NCBI GenBank assembly: GCA_051024685.1
Contig: JAZHPA010000036.1
Span: forward strand, 1-26,540
Reading direction: 5' to 3'
Length of the DNA: 26,540 bases
Origin: UBA12545 sp051024685
GTDB taxonomy: Bacteria; Bacillota; DSM-521; Neomoorellales; Neomoorellaceae
Both the position numbers and the translations under genes were made by a program. The notes under the pieces are model-generated. The model was not told where the DNA came from, searched no databases, and saw only the letters and a program-made list of their open reading frames with translations. Positions 12,635 through 24,294 of the stretch are shown here, piece after piece (position 1 is the first letter of the stretch; every line of letters begins with the position of its first letter).

Positions 12635-15600
12635 ATGAGCGATGTCATGCGTCCCATCCCGTTCAGGAAGCTCTTAAAGTGGGTACTGGAAGAGCGGCGC
12701 CGCTACCGGCGCATTTTCGGGATCTCCCAAGAAAAGTTTTACCAGAAGAAGGACGGCACTTTCCTGTCTCTGTTCGGAGAACACCTGGGCACCCCCTTGG
12801 GGCCGGCTGCCGGCCCCCATACCCAGCTGGCCCAGAATATTGTAGTGGCCTACCTCGGCGGGGGCAGATTCTTTGAGCTGAAAACAGTACAGGTCCTAGA
12901 TGACCTCGACATCCCCAAGCCCTGTATTGCCGCCGAGGATGAAGGCTACAATGTGGAGTGGTCCACGGAGCTCTCTGTGGAGGAGGCCTTTGCCGAGTAT
13001 GTTAAGGCCTGGTTCTTACTCCACATCTTAGAGCGGGAATTGGGCATGCCGGGACCCCGCTCCTTCATGTTTAACATGAGCGTGGGTTATGACTTAGAAG
13101 GAATCAGGTCCCCCAAAGTCGACCGGTTTATCGAGGGCTTAAAGGATGCCTCCCAGAGCCCTGTTTTCGAAGAATGCAAGAGGGTCTTAAAAGAAGAGCT
13201 GAGCGCCTTTTCTGCGCTAGACGAGCAATTCGTTGAGGATATCTCGCCCCGTATATGCAGCTCGGTGACCCTCTCGACCCTCCACGGCTGCCCGCCGGGA
13301 GAAATTGAGGCCATTTGCAAATATCTTTTGGGCGAGAAGGGGCTGCATACCTTTGTCAAGCTGAACCCCACCCTTCTGGGTTATGAATTTGTCAAAGAGG
13401 CTCTGGCGGGTCTGGGTTATGACTATATACAGCTCAAGGAAGAGTCCTTCGCCCACGACTTGCAGTACGGCGACGCCCTCCAATTGCTCCGGCGGGTTTT
13501 AGCCTTTGCCGAGGAACGGCAGCTGAGTTTCGGGGTCAAGCTTTCCAATACGCTGCCCGTCAAAATTACCCGTGGTGAACTCCCCGGGGAGGAAATGTAT
13601 CTCTCAGGCCGGGCCTTATATCCATTAACCATCAACCTGGCCGCCAAGCTGGCGGCAGAATTCCAAGGCCGGCTCAAGATTTCTTACGCAGGCGGGGGAG
13701 ATGCCTTCAATATCCCACGGATATTCCAGACCGGTATATGGCCTATTACCATAGCCACTACCCTTTTAAAGCCGGGAGGATACTTGCGGTTCAAGCAGAT
13801 CGCCGAAGAACTGGAACCTTACCTGGAGCATGCCCGACCCGGGCTTATCGATGTTCAGCAACTGCAGGAGCTGGCGGACAGCGCCTTAAAGGACGCCAAC
13901 TATCATAAGGAAAAAAGAGGTGCGGAGAGCCGCAAGATCTCCCGAAGCCTCCCCTTAACGGACTGCTTTGTGGCCCCGTGTACCGTGGGATGCCCTATCG
14001 GGCAGGATGTTCCTGACTATATTAGGCTGATCGGGGAAGAAAGGTACCAGGAGGCTTATCAAGTTATCGTGGACAAGAATCCGCTGCCCTTTATTACGGG
14101 TACCCTCTGCCCTCAGTTTTGTGCTACCAAATGCACCCGCCTCGATTACGAGGAGCCGGTGTGCATACGGGCCATGAAGAGGGTGGCCGCCGAAAGAGGC
14201 CATCAATCTTACCAACCCCCAGCGCGACCGGAAAGGCCGGGCGGCTCGAGCAGGGTAGCGGTTATTGGAGCGGGACCTGCTGGTCTGGCAGCAGGATATT
14301 TCCTCGCCAGGAACGGGGTGGAGGTAACCGTCTTCGACCAGCGGGCCCGGGCCGGCGGTACCGTGGCCTGGATAATTCCTGATTTCCGCCTTCCCAGGGA
14401 ATATATAGAAAATGATTTGGACCTCATCAGGAGGGCAGGCGTCAAATTCCAGCTGAATGTAAATCCCGAGTTTGCCGTGAACCGCCTCCAACAGGAGGGC
14501 TACAAATACGTAGTGCTGGCCATCGGGGCGACCAAATCCAACCCGCTAGACCTTAAGGGCGGCTCGGAAGGAGTAATGGACGTCCTGGAATTCCTGGAGC
14601 AGTTTAATAAGGATAAGAGTGCGCTGAAGCTGGGCAGGAGGGTTGCCGTTATCGGCGGCGGGAATTCGGCCATGGACGCGGCCAGGGCAGCCCTCAGAGT
14701 GGAGGGCGTAGAAAAGGTTTACGTCATCTATCGGAGAACTAGGAGGTATATGCCCGTCGACAGGGAAGAGCTGGAGGCAGCCCAAAAGGAGGGGGTTATC
14801 CTCAAGGAGCTCCTGGCGCCCTATTCCTGGTCCCAGGGTGTACTCCGGTGCCAGAGGATGGAGTTGGGCGAACCGGATTCCTCCGGGCGTCGGCGGCCCA
14901 TTCCCAGAGAGGGCGAGTTTGAGGACCTCCAGGTGGATGCCGTCATCGCGGCCATCGGCCAGCGGGTGGATTACGACCTCCTGAGGAGAAACGGCATCCA
15001 GGTCGACGAGCGGGGCGGAATTGCCGCCGATCCCGCTACCGGTGAAACGAATCTGGAAAATGTATTTGTGGCCGGGGACGCCCGCACGGGGCCCGGTACT
15101 ATCGTCCAGGCCATTGCCGAGGGCCAAAAGGTGGCCCGGGCTATCCTGGAGAAAGAAGGACTGGCAGCCGGATCGGCTGCGGCGCGGCCTTCCTTTGACC
15201 GGGAAAGGCAGCGGCAGGAAATAACCCGGAAAAAGGGCGTCCTCAAAGGAGCTTCTCCGGACCTGGGAGATGAACACCTACGCTGCCTGGAGTGCGGCTA
15301 CACCTGTAACGTTTGCGTGGAGGTATGTCCCAACCGGGCCAACGTGGCAGTGGAGGTAAAGAGCGAGGCTTTAGGTGACCCAAACCAGATCGTCCATGTA
15401 GACGGCATGTGCAACGAGTGCGGTAACTGCGCCACCTTCTGTCCCTATGACGGCGCGCCTTACAAGGACAAGTTGACCCTTTTCTGGAACGAGGAGGACT
15501 TTAGCAGCAGCCGGAACCACGGTTTCCTTCTCTTGCAGGATGGAGAACAACCCCTCTTCAAGGTGCGAATAGTCGGCAGGGTGCTGGAGGTCAAATTCGA

Positions 15601-15688
15601 TGCCTCCGGCAAGGCGGATAAAGACTTGGAGCCAGGCCTGCGAGACCTGATTTGGACGACCTTTAAGGAGCACAGGTACTTGTTCTAA
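12635..15688 (+). CDS. ygfK: YgfK-type FAD/iron-sulfur oxidoreductase (putative selenate reductase family)
   Basis: This 1017-residue protein matches the YgfK architecture. A dihydroorotate dehydrogenase-like TIM-barrel region covers about 1-400 (GPAAGPHTQLAQNIV, LSTLHGCPPGEIEAI). A GltD-like iron-sulfur linker follows, with C444, C449, C453, C492, C496 and C500. Then come an FAD motif (VAVIGAGPAGLAAGYF, 541-556) and an NAD(P)H motif (VAVIGGGNSAMDAAR, 670-684). Two C-terminal [4Fe-4S] clusters use C884, C887, C891, C894/C898 and C926, C929, C932, C936. It is a cytoplasmic electron-transfer enzyme; in other species the gene sits with molybdenum hydroxylases and purine/selenium genes. Here it stands alone between rplL and rpoB, with its own terminators on both sides. 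The promoter is unclear (a TAGAAT near 12579 is a candidate -10). The real substrate is unknown. Confidence 0.9.
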   Translation: MSDVMRPIPFRKLLKWVLEERRRYRRIFGISQEKFYQKKDGTFLSLFGEHLGTPLGPAAGPHTQLAQNIVVAYLGGGRFFELKTVQVLDDLDIPKPCIAAEDEGYNVEWSTELSVEEAFAEYVKAWFLLHILERELGMPGPRSFMFNMSVGYDLEGIRSPKVDRFIEGLKDASQSPVFEECKRVLKEELSAFSALDEQFVEDISPRICSSVTLSTLHGCPPGEIEAICKYLLGEKGLHTFVKLNPTLLGYEFVKEALAGLGYDYIQLKEESFAHDLQYGDALQLLRRVLAFAEERQLSFGVKLSNTLPVKITRGELPGEEMYLSGRALYPLTINLAAKLAAEFQGRLKISYAGGGDAFNIPRIFQTGIWPITIATTLLKPGGYLRFKQIAEELEPYLEHARPGLIDVQQLQELADSALKDANYHKEKRGAESRKISRSLPLTDCFVAPCTVGCPIGQDVPDYIRLIGEERYQEAYQVIVDKNPLPFITGTLCPQFCATKCTRLDYEEPVCIRAMKRVAAERGHQSYQPPARPERPGGSSRVAVIGAGPAGLAAGYFLARNGVEVTVFDQRARAGGTVAWIIPDFRLPREYIENDLDLIRRAGVKFQLNVNPEFAVNRLQQEGYKYVVLAIGATKSNPLDLKGGSEGVMDVLEFLEQFNKDKSALKLGRRVAVIGGGNSAMDAARAALRVEGVEKVYVIYRRTRRYMPVDREELEAAQKEGVILKELLAPYSWSQGVLRCQRMELGEPDSSGRRRPIPREGEFEDLQVDAVIAAIGQRVDYDLLRRNGIQVDERGGIAADPATGETNLENVFVAGDARTGPGTIVQAIAEGQKVARAILEKEGLAAGSAAARPSFDRERQRQEITRKKGVLKGASPDLGDEHLRCLECGYTCNVCVEVCPNRANVAVEVKSEALGDPNQIVHVDGMCNECGNCATFCPYDGAPYKDKLTLFWNEEDFSSSRNHGFLLLQDGEQPLFKVRIVGRVLEVKFDASGKADKDLEPGLRDLIWTTFKEHRYLF

Positions 15689-15755
15689 GAAGTATCGTAG
15701 ATTTTGGATAAGATTTTGGATAGAAGACCTTGGACAGATTTACGCCCCTTGTTTT

Positions 15756-15787
15756 GCCCGGTGCGGAGTCAGCACCGGGCTTTTTCC
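15756..15787 (+). terminator. Terminator after the YgfK-type gene
   Basis: A perfect 9-bp stem, GCCCGGTGC with GCACCGGGC (15756-15764 and 15772-15780), has a 7-base loop and is followed by TTTTTCC. It isolates the oxidoreductase transcript from rpoBC. Confidence 0.93.
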
Positions 15788-15827
15788 TGGTTGCAGAAAG
15801 GGATCACAAAAAGAGAGCCTTTTTCCC

Positions 15828-15856
15828 TTGACATATACGCCTGCTTATGATAGCAT
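15828..15856 (+). promoter_or_regulatory. rpoB promoter
   Basis: TTGACA (15828-15833), a 17-base spacer and TAGCAT (15851-15856) form a probable sigma-A promoter about 140 bases before rpoB. The region is AT-rich compared with its surroundings. No inverted-repeat element end lies in front of it. Confidence 0.65.
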
Positions 15857-15997
15857 ACTAAAATGCCATTATTTTGCGACCCCACGATTAAACTTTTCCA
15901 CCAAGGGCAATAATTAGTTAAGCAGCGTTTTGTGTTAAAGAAAAAGCGAGGTTTCCCAAACCTTGCTTTTGTAATTTCTCTCGGGGGGGACCTGGCC

Positions 15998-18900
15998 ATG
16001 CCTTATCCCATTAAGGTCGGCAATAGGGAACGCTGGAGCTACGCCAATATCAAAGAGGTCCTGGATCTTCCCAACCTGATCGAAGTTCAGCGCAAATCCT
16101 ACCAGTGGTTTATCGAAGAAGGAATCCGGGAGACTTTCCAGGAGATTTCACCCATCCAGGATTTTACGGGCAACTTGATTCTGGAGTTTGTGGACTATTC
16201 CATAGGTGAACCTAAATACAGCGTGGAAGAATGTAAGGAGCGCGACATGACCTATGCCGCGCCTTTAAGGGTCAAAGTGCGCCTGATCAATAAAGAAACG
16301 GGTGAGGTCAAAGAACAGGAGGTTTTCATGGGCGACCTGCCCCTTATGACCTCCAAGGGCACCTTTATCATCAACGGGGCCGAAAGGGTCATCGTGAGCC
16401 AGCTGGTGCGCTCTCCTGGTGTCTATTATTCGGAAAGTACTGATCCCTCAGGAACCAAAATCTACGGGGCTACTTTGATTCCCAACCGGGGAGCCTGGCT
16501 CGAATTCGAGACGGACAACACGGGCAGCGTTTATGTACGAGTGGACCGCACCCGCAAAATACCGGTTACCGTCCTGCTGAAGGCCTTGGGATATAATACC
16601 AAAGCCCGTATCCTGGAACTTTTCGATTATGACGTGCGCATCCAGACCACCCTGGAAAAGGATCCTACGGATTCTGAAGAAGAGGCCCTGGTGGAGATTT
16701 ATAAGCGCCTCCGCCCGGGTGAGCCTCCGACGGTGGAGAGCGCCCGGAACCTCCTGGAGTCCCTCTTCTTCGATCCCAAGCGCTACGATTTAGGCCAGGT
16801 CGGTCGCTACAAGTTGAATAAGAAACTGGGTCACGGCGTTCTTACCCATGAGGTTAACGGCCGCCAGGAATATATCCGTACGTTGACCAAGGAGGATATA
16901 GTCCACATCATCCGCTACTTGCTGCGCCTCATGGACGGCCAGGAACAGCCCGATGATATCGATCACCTGGGGAACCGCCGGGTGCGCTCGGTGGGTGAGC
17001 TCCTGCAGAACCAATTCCGCATCGGTCTCGCCCGCATGGAACGGGTAGTGCGGGAACGCATGACCATCCAGGATATAGAAGCCATAACACCCCAAGTTCT
17101 CATCAACATTCGCCCGGTGGTGGCGGCCGTTAAGGAGTTCTTCGGCTCCAGCCAGTTGTCTCAGTTCATGGACCAGACCAACCCCCTATCGGAGTTGACC
17201 CACAAGCGCCGCCTTTCCGCCCTCGGCCCCGGAGGCTTGAGCAGGGAACGGGCCGGCTTTGAAGTACGGGACGTGCACACCTCCCACTACGGCCGCATGT
17301 GCCCCATTGAGACGCCGGAAGGACCTAATATCGGACTCATCGGTTCTTTAAGCACCTATGCCCGGGTGAATGAATTCGGCTTTATTGAGACGCCTTATCG
17401 TAAGGTAGATAAAGAGAGGGGGATAGTTACCGACGAGGTCGTCTACCTCACCGCTGATGAGGAGGACCAGTATGTTATTGCCCAGGCCAACACGCCGCTG
17501 GATGAACAAGGCCGTTTTCTGGAGACCCGCGTCACGGCTCGCCACCGCGGTGAGATCGTGGTAGTACCGGCGGAGCGGGTTGACCTGATGGACGTGTCCC
17601 CCAAGCAGATGGTGAGCCTGGCGGCCTCCCTCATTCCCTTCCTGGAGCATGACGACGCCAACCGGGCTTTGATGGGCGCCAACATGCAGCGCCAGGCGGT
17701 ACCCCTGGTGAGGACCGAAGCTCCTCTGGTGGGCACGGGTATGGAGTGGCGGGCCGCCCGGGACTCGGGGGTAGCCCTGCTGGCGGAAAACGCCGGCATT
17801 GTGGAACGGGTGACTGCCCGGGAAATAGTAATACGTACGGATAAGGGTACCACCGATACCTACCGCCTGCAGAAATTCATCCGGTCCAACCAGGGCACCT
17901 GCATTAACCAAAAACCCATTGTCCGCAAAGGTCAGCGGGTGGAGGTGGGCGAGGTCATCGCCGACGGTCCCTCCACAGAAAACGGTGAACTGGCCCTGGG
18001 CCGGAATGTTCTGGTGGCCTTTATGACGTGGGAGGGCTACAACTACGAGGACGCCATTCTCATTAGCGAACGCCTGGTGAAGGACGATGTATTTACTTCC
18101 ATTCATATTGAGGAATATGAGTGCGAGGCCCGGGATACCAAGTTGGGTCCGGAAGAGATTACCCGGGATATCCCCAATGTAGGCGAGGATGTTCTAAAGG
18201 ACCTGGATGAGAGGGGTATCATCCGTGTGGGGGCCGAGGTAAGGCCGGGAGATATCCTGGTGGGCAAGGTGACCCCTAAAGGGGAAACGGAGCTTACGGC
18301 AGAGGAAAGACTGTTGAGGGCCATTTTCGGCGAGAAGGCCCGCGAGGTACGGGATACATCCCTGCGGGTGCCCCACGGTGAGTCGGGCAAAGTAGTGGAT
18401 GTCAAAGTCTTCTCCCGGGAAAGCGGCGACGAGCTGGCGCCGGGAGTGAATAAACTGGTGCGCGTCTACGTAGCCCAGAAGCGCAAGATTTCCGTGGGCG
18501 ACAAGATGGCCGGCCGCCACGGTAATAAGGGGGTTATTTCCCGCATCCTGCCGGAGGAGGATATGCCCTTCTTACCCGACGGTACTCCGGTGGACATTGT
18601 GCTGAACCCCTTGGGCGTACCTTCCCGCATGAACCTCGGTCAGATCCTGGAAACCCACCTGGGATGGGCGGCCAAGGAGCTGGGCATCTATGTGGCCTGC
18701 CCAGTGTTCGACGGTGCTGATGAAGAGGAGATTAGGGAAGCCCTGCGCCGGGCGGGTCTGCCGGAAGACGGCAAGACCATCCTGTATGACGGTCGTACTG
18801 GGGAGCCCTTCGACCGACCTATAACCGTGGGCTACATGTACATGCTCAAGCTGGCCCACCTGGTGGACGATAAGATCCACGCCCGCTCAACGGGTCCTTA

Positions 18901-19480
18901 CTCCCTGGTTACCCAGCAGCCCCTGGGCGGCAAAGCCCAGTTCGGCGGTCAGCGCTTCGGTGAAATGGAGGTCTGGGCCCTGGAGGCCTACGGGGCGGCT
19001 TACACCCTGCAGGAGATTCTGACCGTCAAATCGGATGACGTGGTGGGCCGGGTGAAGACCTACGAGGCCATCGTTAAAGGCGAAAATGTCCCCGAGCCCG
19101 GCGTACCCGAATCCTTCAAAGTGCTGATCAAGGAGTTGCAGAGCCTGGGGTTGGACGTAAAGGTCCTCTCGGAAGAGGATGAGGAGATAGAGATCAAGGA
19201 CGACGACGAGGATATCGCCGAGTCGGCCAAAGAATTGGGCTTTGACCTTCACCCCGAGGAAAAATTGACACATAGGATAGGAGGTCGGCCCGAAGATGAA
19301 ACGGAGGAGGAAGAGGGAGAAGAGGAAACAGCCGAAGACCTGGACCTGGTAGAACTGGAAGCCGACTTGGTAGGCGAAGTGGGGCTGGAGGATGTTGAGG
19401 AAGAGGATGAAGAGCCGCCTTATGGCCATCGCTTCCAGCGGGCTAAAGTAGTGCCCAACGGCGACTTTGAGGAAGAATAA
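15998..19480 (+). CDS. rpoB: RNA polymerase beta subunit
   Basis: The beta subunit forms one pincer of RNA polymerase and much of the active site. From ATG 15998 it has 1160 residues. This start is chosen for the G-rich site ending at 15990, and because the family begins with a short segment before RWSYANIKEVLDLPNLIEVQ. The rifampicin region (17140-17270) reads GSSQLSQFMDQTNPLSELTHKRRLSALGPGG, with wild-type residues. The usual C-terminus (PESFKVLIKELQSLGLDVKVL) is followed by about 100 extra residues rich in Glu and Asp (19165-19477). Acidic tails occur in other Firmicutes, but this one seems long. rpoC follows after 20 bases. Confidence 0.98.
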   Translation: MPYPIKVGNRERWSYANIKEVLDLPNLIEVQRKSYQWFIEEGIRETFQEISPIQDFTGNLILEFVDYSIGEPKYSVEECKERDMTYAAPLRVKVRLINKETGEVKEQEVFMGDLPLMTSKGTFIINGAERVIVSQLVRSPGVYYSESTDPSGTKIYGATLIPNRGAWLEFETDNTGSVYVRVDRTRKIPVTVLLKALGYNTKARILELFDYDVRIQTTLEKDPTDSEEEALVEIYKRLRPGEPPTVESARNLLESLFFDPKRYDLGQVGRYKLNKKLGHGVLTHEVNGRQEYIRTLTKEDIVHIIRYLLRLMDGQEQPDDIDHLGNRRVRSVGELLQNQFRIGLARMERVVRERMTIQDIEAITPQVLINIRPVVAAVKEFFGSSQLSQFMDQTNPLSELTHKRRLSALGPGGLSRERAGFEVRDVHTSHYGRMCPIETPEGPNIGLIGSLSTYARVNEFGFIETPYRKVDKERGIVTDEVVYLTADEEDQYVIAQANTPLDEQGRFLETRVTARHRGEIVVVPAERVDLMDVSPKQMVSLAASLIPFLEHDDANRALMGANMQRQAVPLVRTEAPLVGTGMEWRAARDSGVALLAENAGIVERVTAREIVIRTDKGTTDTYRLQKFIRSNQGTCINQKPIVRKGQRVEVGEVIADGPSTENGELALGRNVLVAFMTWEGYNYEDAILISERLVKDDVFTSIHIEEYECEARDTKLGPEEITRDIPNVGEDVLKDLDERGIIRVGAEVRPGDILVGKVTPKGETELTAEERLLRAIFGEKAREVRDTSLRVPHGESGKVVDVKVFSRESGDELAPGVNKLVRVYVAQKRKISVGDKMAGRHGNKGVISRILPEEDMPFLPDGTPVDIVLNPLGVPSRMNLGQILETHLGWAAKELGIYVACPVFDGADEEEIREALRRAGLPEDGKTILYDGRTGEPFDRPITVGYMYMLKLAHLVDDKIHARSTGPYSLVTQQPLGGKAQFGGQRFGEMEVWALEAYGAAYTLQEILTVKSDDVVGRVKTYEAIVKGENVPEPGVPESFKVLIKELQSLGLDVKVLSEEDEEIEIKDDDEDIAESAKELGFDLHPEEKLTHRIGGRPEDETEEEEGEEETAEDLDLVELEADLVGEVGLEDVEEEDEEPPYGHRFQRAKVVPNGDFEEE

Positions 19481-19500
19481 CCCTGTGGGAGGGAGTCCGT

Positions 19501-22992
<3,492 letters not shown>

Positions 22993-23030
22993 TAATATAT
23001 CAAGCGTGTGACTTTTGGGAGGGTCGAGAA

Positions 23031-23282
23031 ATGTCCTGCGAGCGCATACGGGCAGCCCGCAAAAAGACGGTGGGCACCAAGCAGACGATAAAAGCCGTGC
23101 AAAAGGGAAGTGCTCGGGTGGTTTTTGTCGCGCGGGATGCCGAGGCTCACGTAACTGAGCCTTTGCTGGCCCTCTGCCGTGAAAAAGGCGTCGAAGTCGT
23201 TATGGTAGATTCCATGCAGGAGTTGGGCCGGGCCTGCGGCATCGAGGTGGGCTCGGCCTCGGCCGCTATCCTTGAAGAGTAA
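23031..23282 (+). CDS. L7Ae-family RNA-binding protein (YbxF/L7Ae-like)
   Basis: This 83-residue protein belongs to the L7Ae/L30e/S12e/Gadd45 family, whose small Firmicute members (YbxF, YlxQ) bind kink-turn RNA. It begins MSCERIRAARKKTVGTKQTIKAVQKGSARVVFVARDAEAHV and continues with the family pattern around VTEPLLALCREKGVEVVMVDSMQELGRACGI. ATG 23031 has GGAGG 8 bases upstream. An in-frame ATG at 22989 overlaps the rpoC stop and adds residues foreign to the family. The place between rpoC and rpsL is typical of Firmicutes. Its target RNA is not known from sequence. Confidence 0.93.
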   Translation: MSCERIRAARKKTVGTKQTIKAVQKGSARVVFVARDAEAHVTEPLLALCREKGVEVVMVDSMQELGRACGIEVGSASAAILEE

Positions 23283-23310
23283 ACAGCTGGGGAAGGAGGT
23301 GGCAAAAAAT

Positions 23311-23685
23311 ATGCCGACAGTGCAACAGTTGGTACGTGAGGCCCGCCGGCAGGTGGAGAAGAAGTCGTCCGCACCGGCCCTGAGGGGGGCTCCCCAGAGG
23401 CGCGGGGTGTGCACGCGGGTATATACTACTACCCCGAAGAAGCCTAATTCCGCCCTCCGCAAGGTGGCCCGCGTACGCCTAACCAATGGCATTGAGGTTA
23501 CCGCCTACATCCCCGGCATCGGCCATAACCTGCAGGAGCACTCGGTCGTGCTGGTAAGGGGAGGCAGGGTAAAGGACCTGCCGGGTGTAAGATACCACAT
23601 TATTCGCGGCACCCTGGATGCTGCCGGAGTCCAGAACCGGCGCCAGGGGCGTTCCAAGTACGGGGCCAAGCGGCCCAAGAGCTAA
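23311..23685 (+). CDS. rpsL: Ribosomal protein S12
   Basis: S12 lies at the decoding centre of the 30S subunit and affects accuracy and streptomycin response. The 124-residue protein starts MPTVQQLVREARRQ. It has K43 in TTTPKKPNSALRK and K88 in GGRVKDLPGVRYH, the streptomycin-sensitive forms. It ends with RSKYGAKRPKS. ATG 23311 has AAGGAGGT 10 bases upstream; the longer open frame upstream is not homologous. It opens the str operon rpsL-rpsG-fusA-tuf. Confidence 0.98.
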   Translation: MPTVQQLVREARRQVEKKSSAPALRGAPQRRGVCTRVYTTTPKKPNSALRKVARVRLTNGIEVTAYIPGIGHNLQEHSVVLVRGGRVKDLPGVRYHIIRGTLDAAGVQNRRQGRSKYGAKRPKS

Positions 23686-23738
23686 ACGAGGAAGGGCCCA
23701 CAGCGGAAAGAGCTACTTGACAGAAGGAGGGACAGACG

Positions 23739-24209
23739 GTGCCGCGAAGAGGAAATGTACCCCGGCGGGAGGTAGAGCCGGATCCCGTGTACGGGAGCAC
23801 CAAGGTGAGCAAGCTTATAAATCAAGTTATGTTAAACGGCAAGAAATCGCTGGCTCAGCGGATTTGCTATGGAGCCTTTGATATAATCAGGGAAAAAACC
23901 GGCAAAGATCCGTTGGAAGTCTTTGAGCAGGCCTTAAAGAACGTAATGCCGGTGCTGGAGACAAGGGCGCGCAGGGTGGGCGGCGCCAACTATCAGGTGC
24001 CGGTGGAAGTCCGGCCCGAAAGGCGTCAGACCCTGGGCATTCGCTGGATTGTAAATTACGCCCGGGCGCGCAGCGGCAAGAGCATGCAGGAGAAACTGGC
24101 TGCCGAACTTCTTGATGCGGCCAATAATACGGGCGGTGCAGTGAAAAAGAAGGAAGATACCCACAAAATGGCCGAAGCCAATCGAGCCTTTGCCCATTAC
24201 CGGTGGTAG
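23739..24209 (+). CDS. rpsG: Ribosomal protein S7
   Basis: S7 nucleates assembly of the 30S head and touches the E and P sites. The 156-residue protein begins with GTG 23739, preceded by AGAAGGAGGG. It reads PRRGNVPRREVEPDPVYGS, then VMLNGKKSLAQRICYGAFDII and GGANYQVPVEVRPERRQTLGIRWIVNYARAR, ending MAEANRAFAHYRW. All these are conserved S7 segments. fusA follows after 85 bases, which include a possible G-rich/C-rich pairing (GGGGGTC near 24214 with GACCCCC near 24253). Confidence 0.98.
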   Translation: MPRRGNVPRREVEPDPVYGSTKVSKLINQVMLNGKKSLAQRICYGAFDIIREKTGKDPLEVFEQALKNVMPVLETRARRVGGANYQVPVEVRPERRQTLGIRWIVNYARARSGKSMQEKLAAELLDAANNTGGAVKKKEDTHKMAEANRAFAHYRW

Positions 24210-24294
24210 CTGTGGGGGTCAGGGGCCCAGGTACAGGGGGTTCTTCCTTTTAGACCCCCGAGGCCTGCAACCTGATACGAAAGGGTGATAAAGG

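Noticed and set aside
23716..23721. TTGACA before rpsG
   Set aside because: It overlaps the ribosome binding site of rpsG and has no downstream -10.
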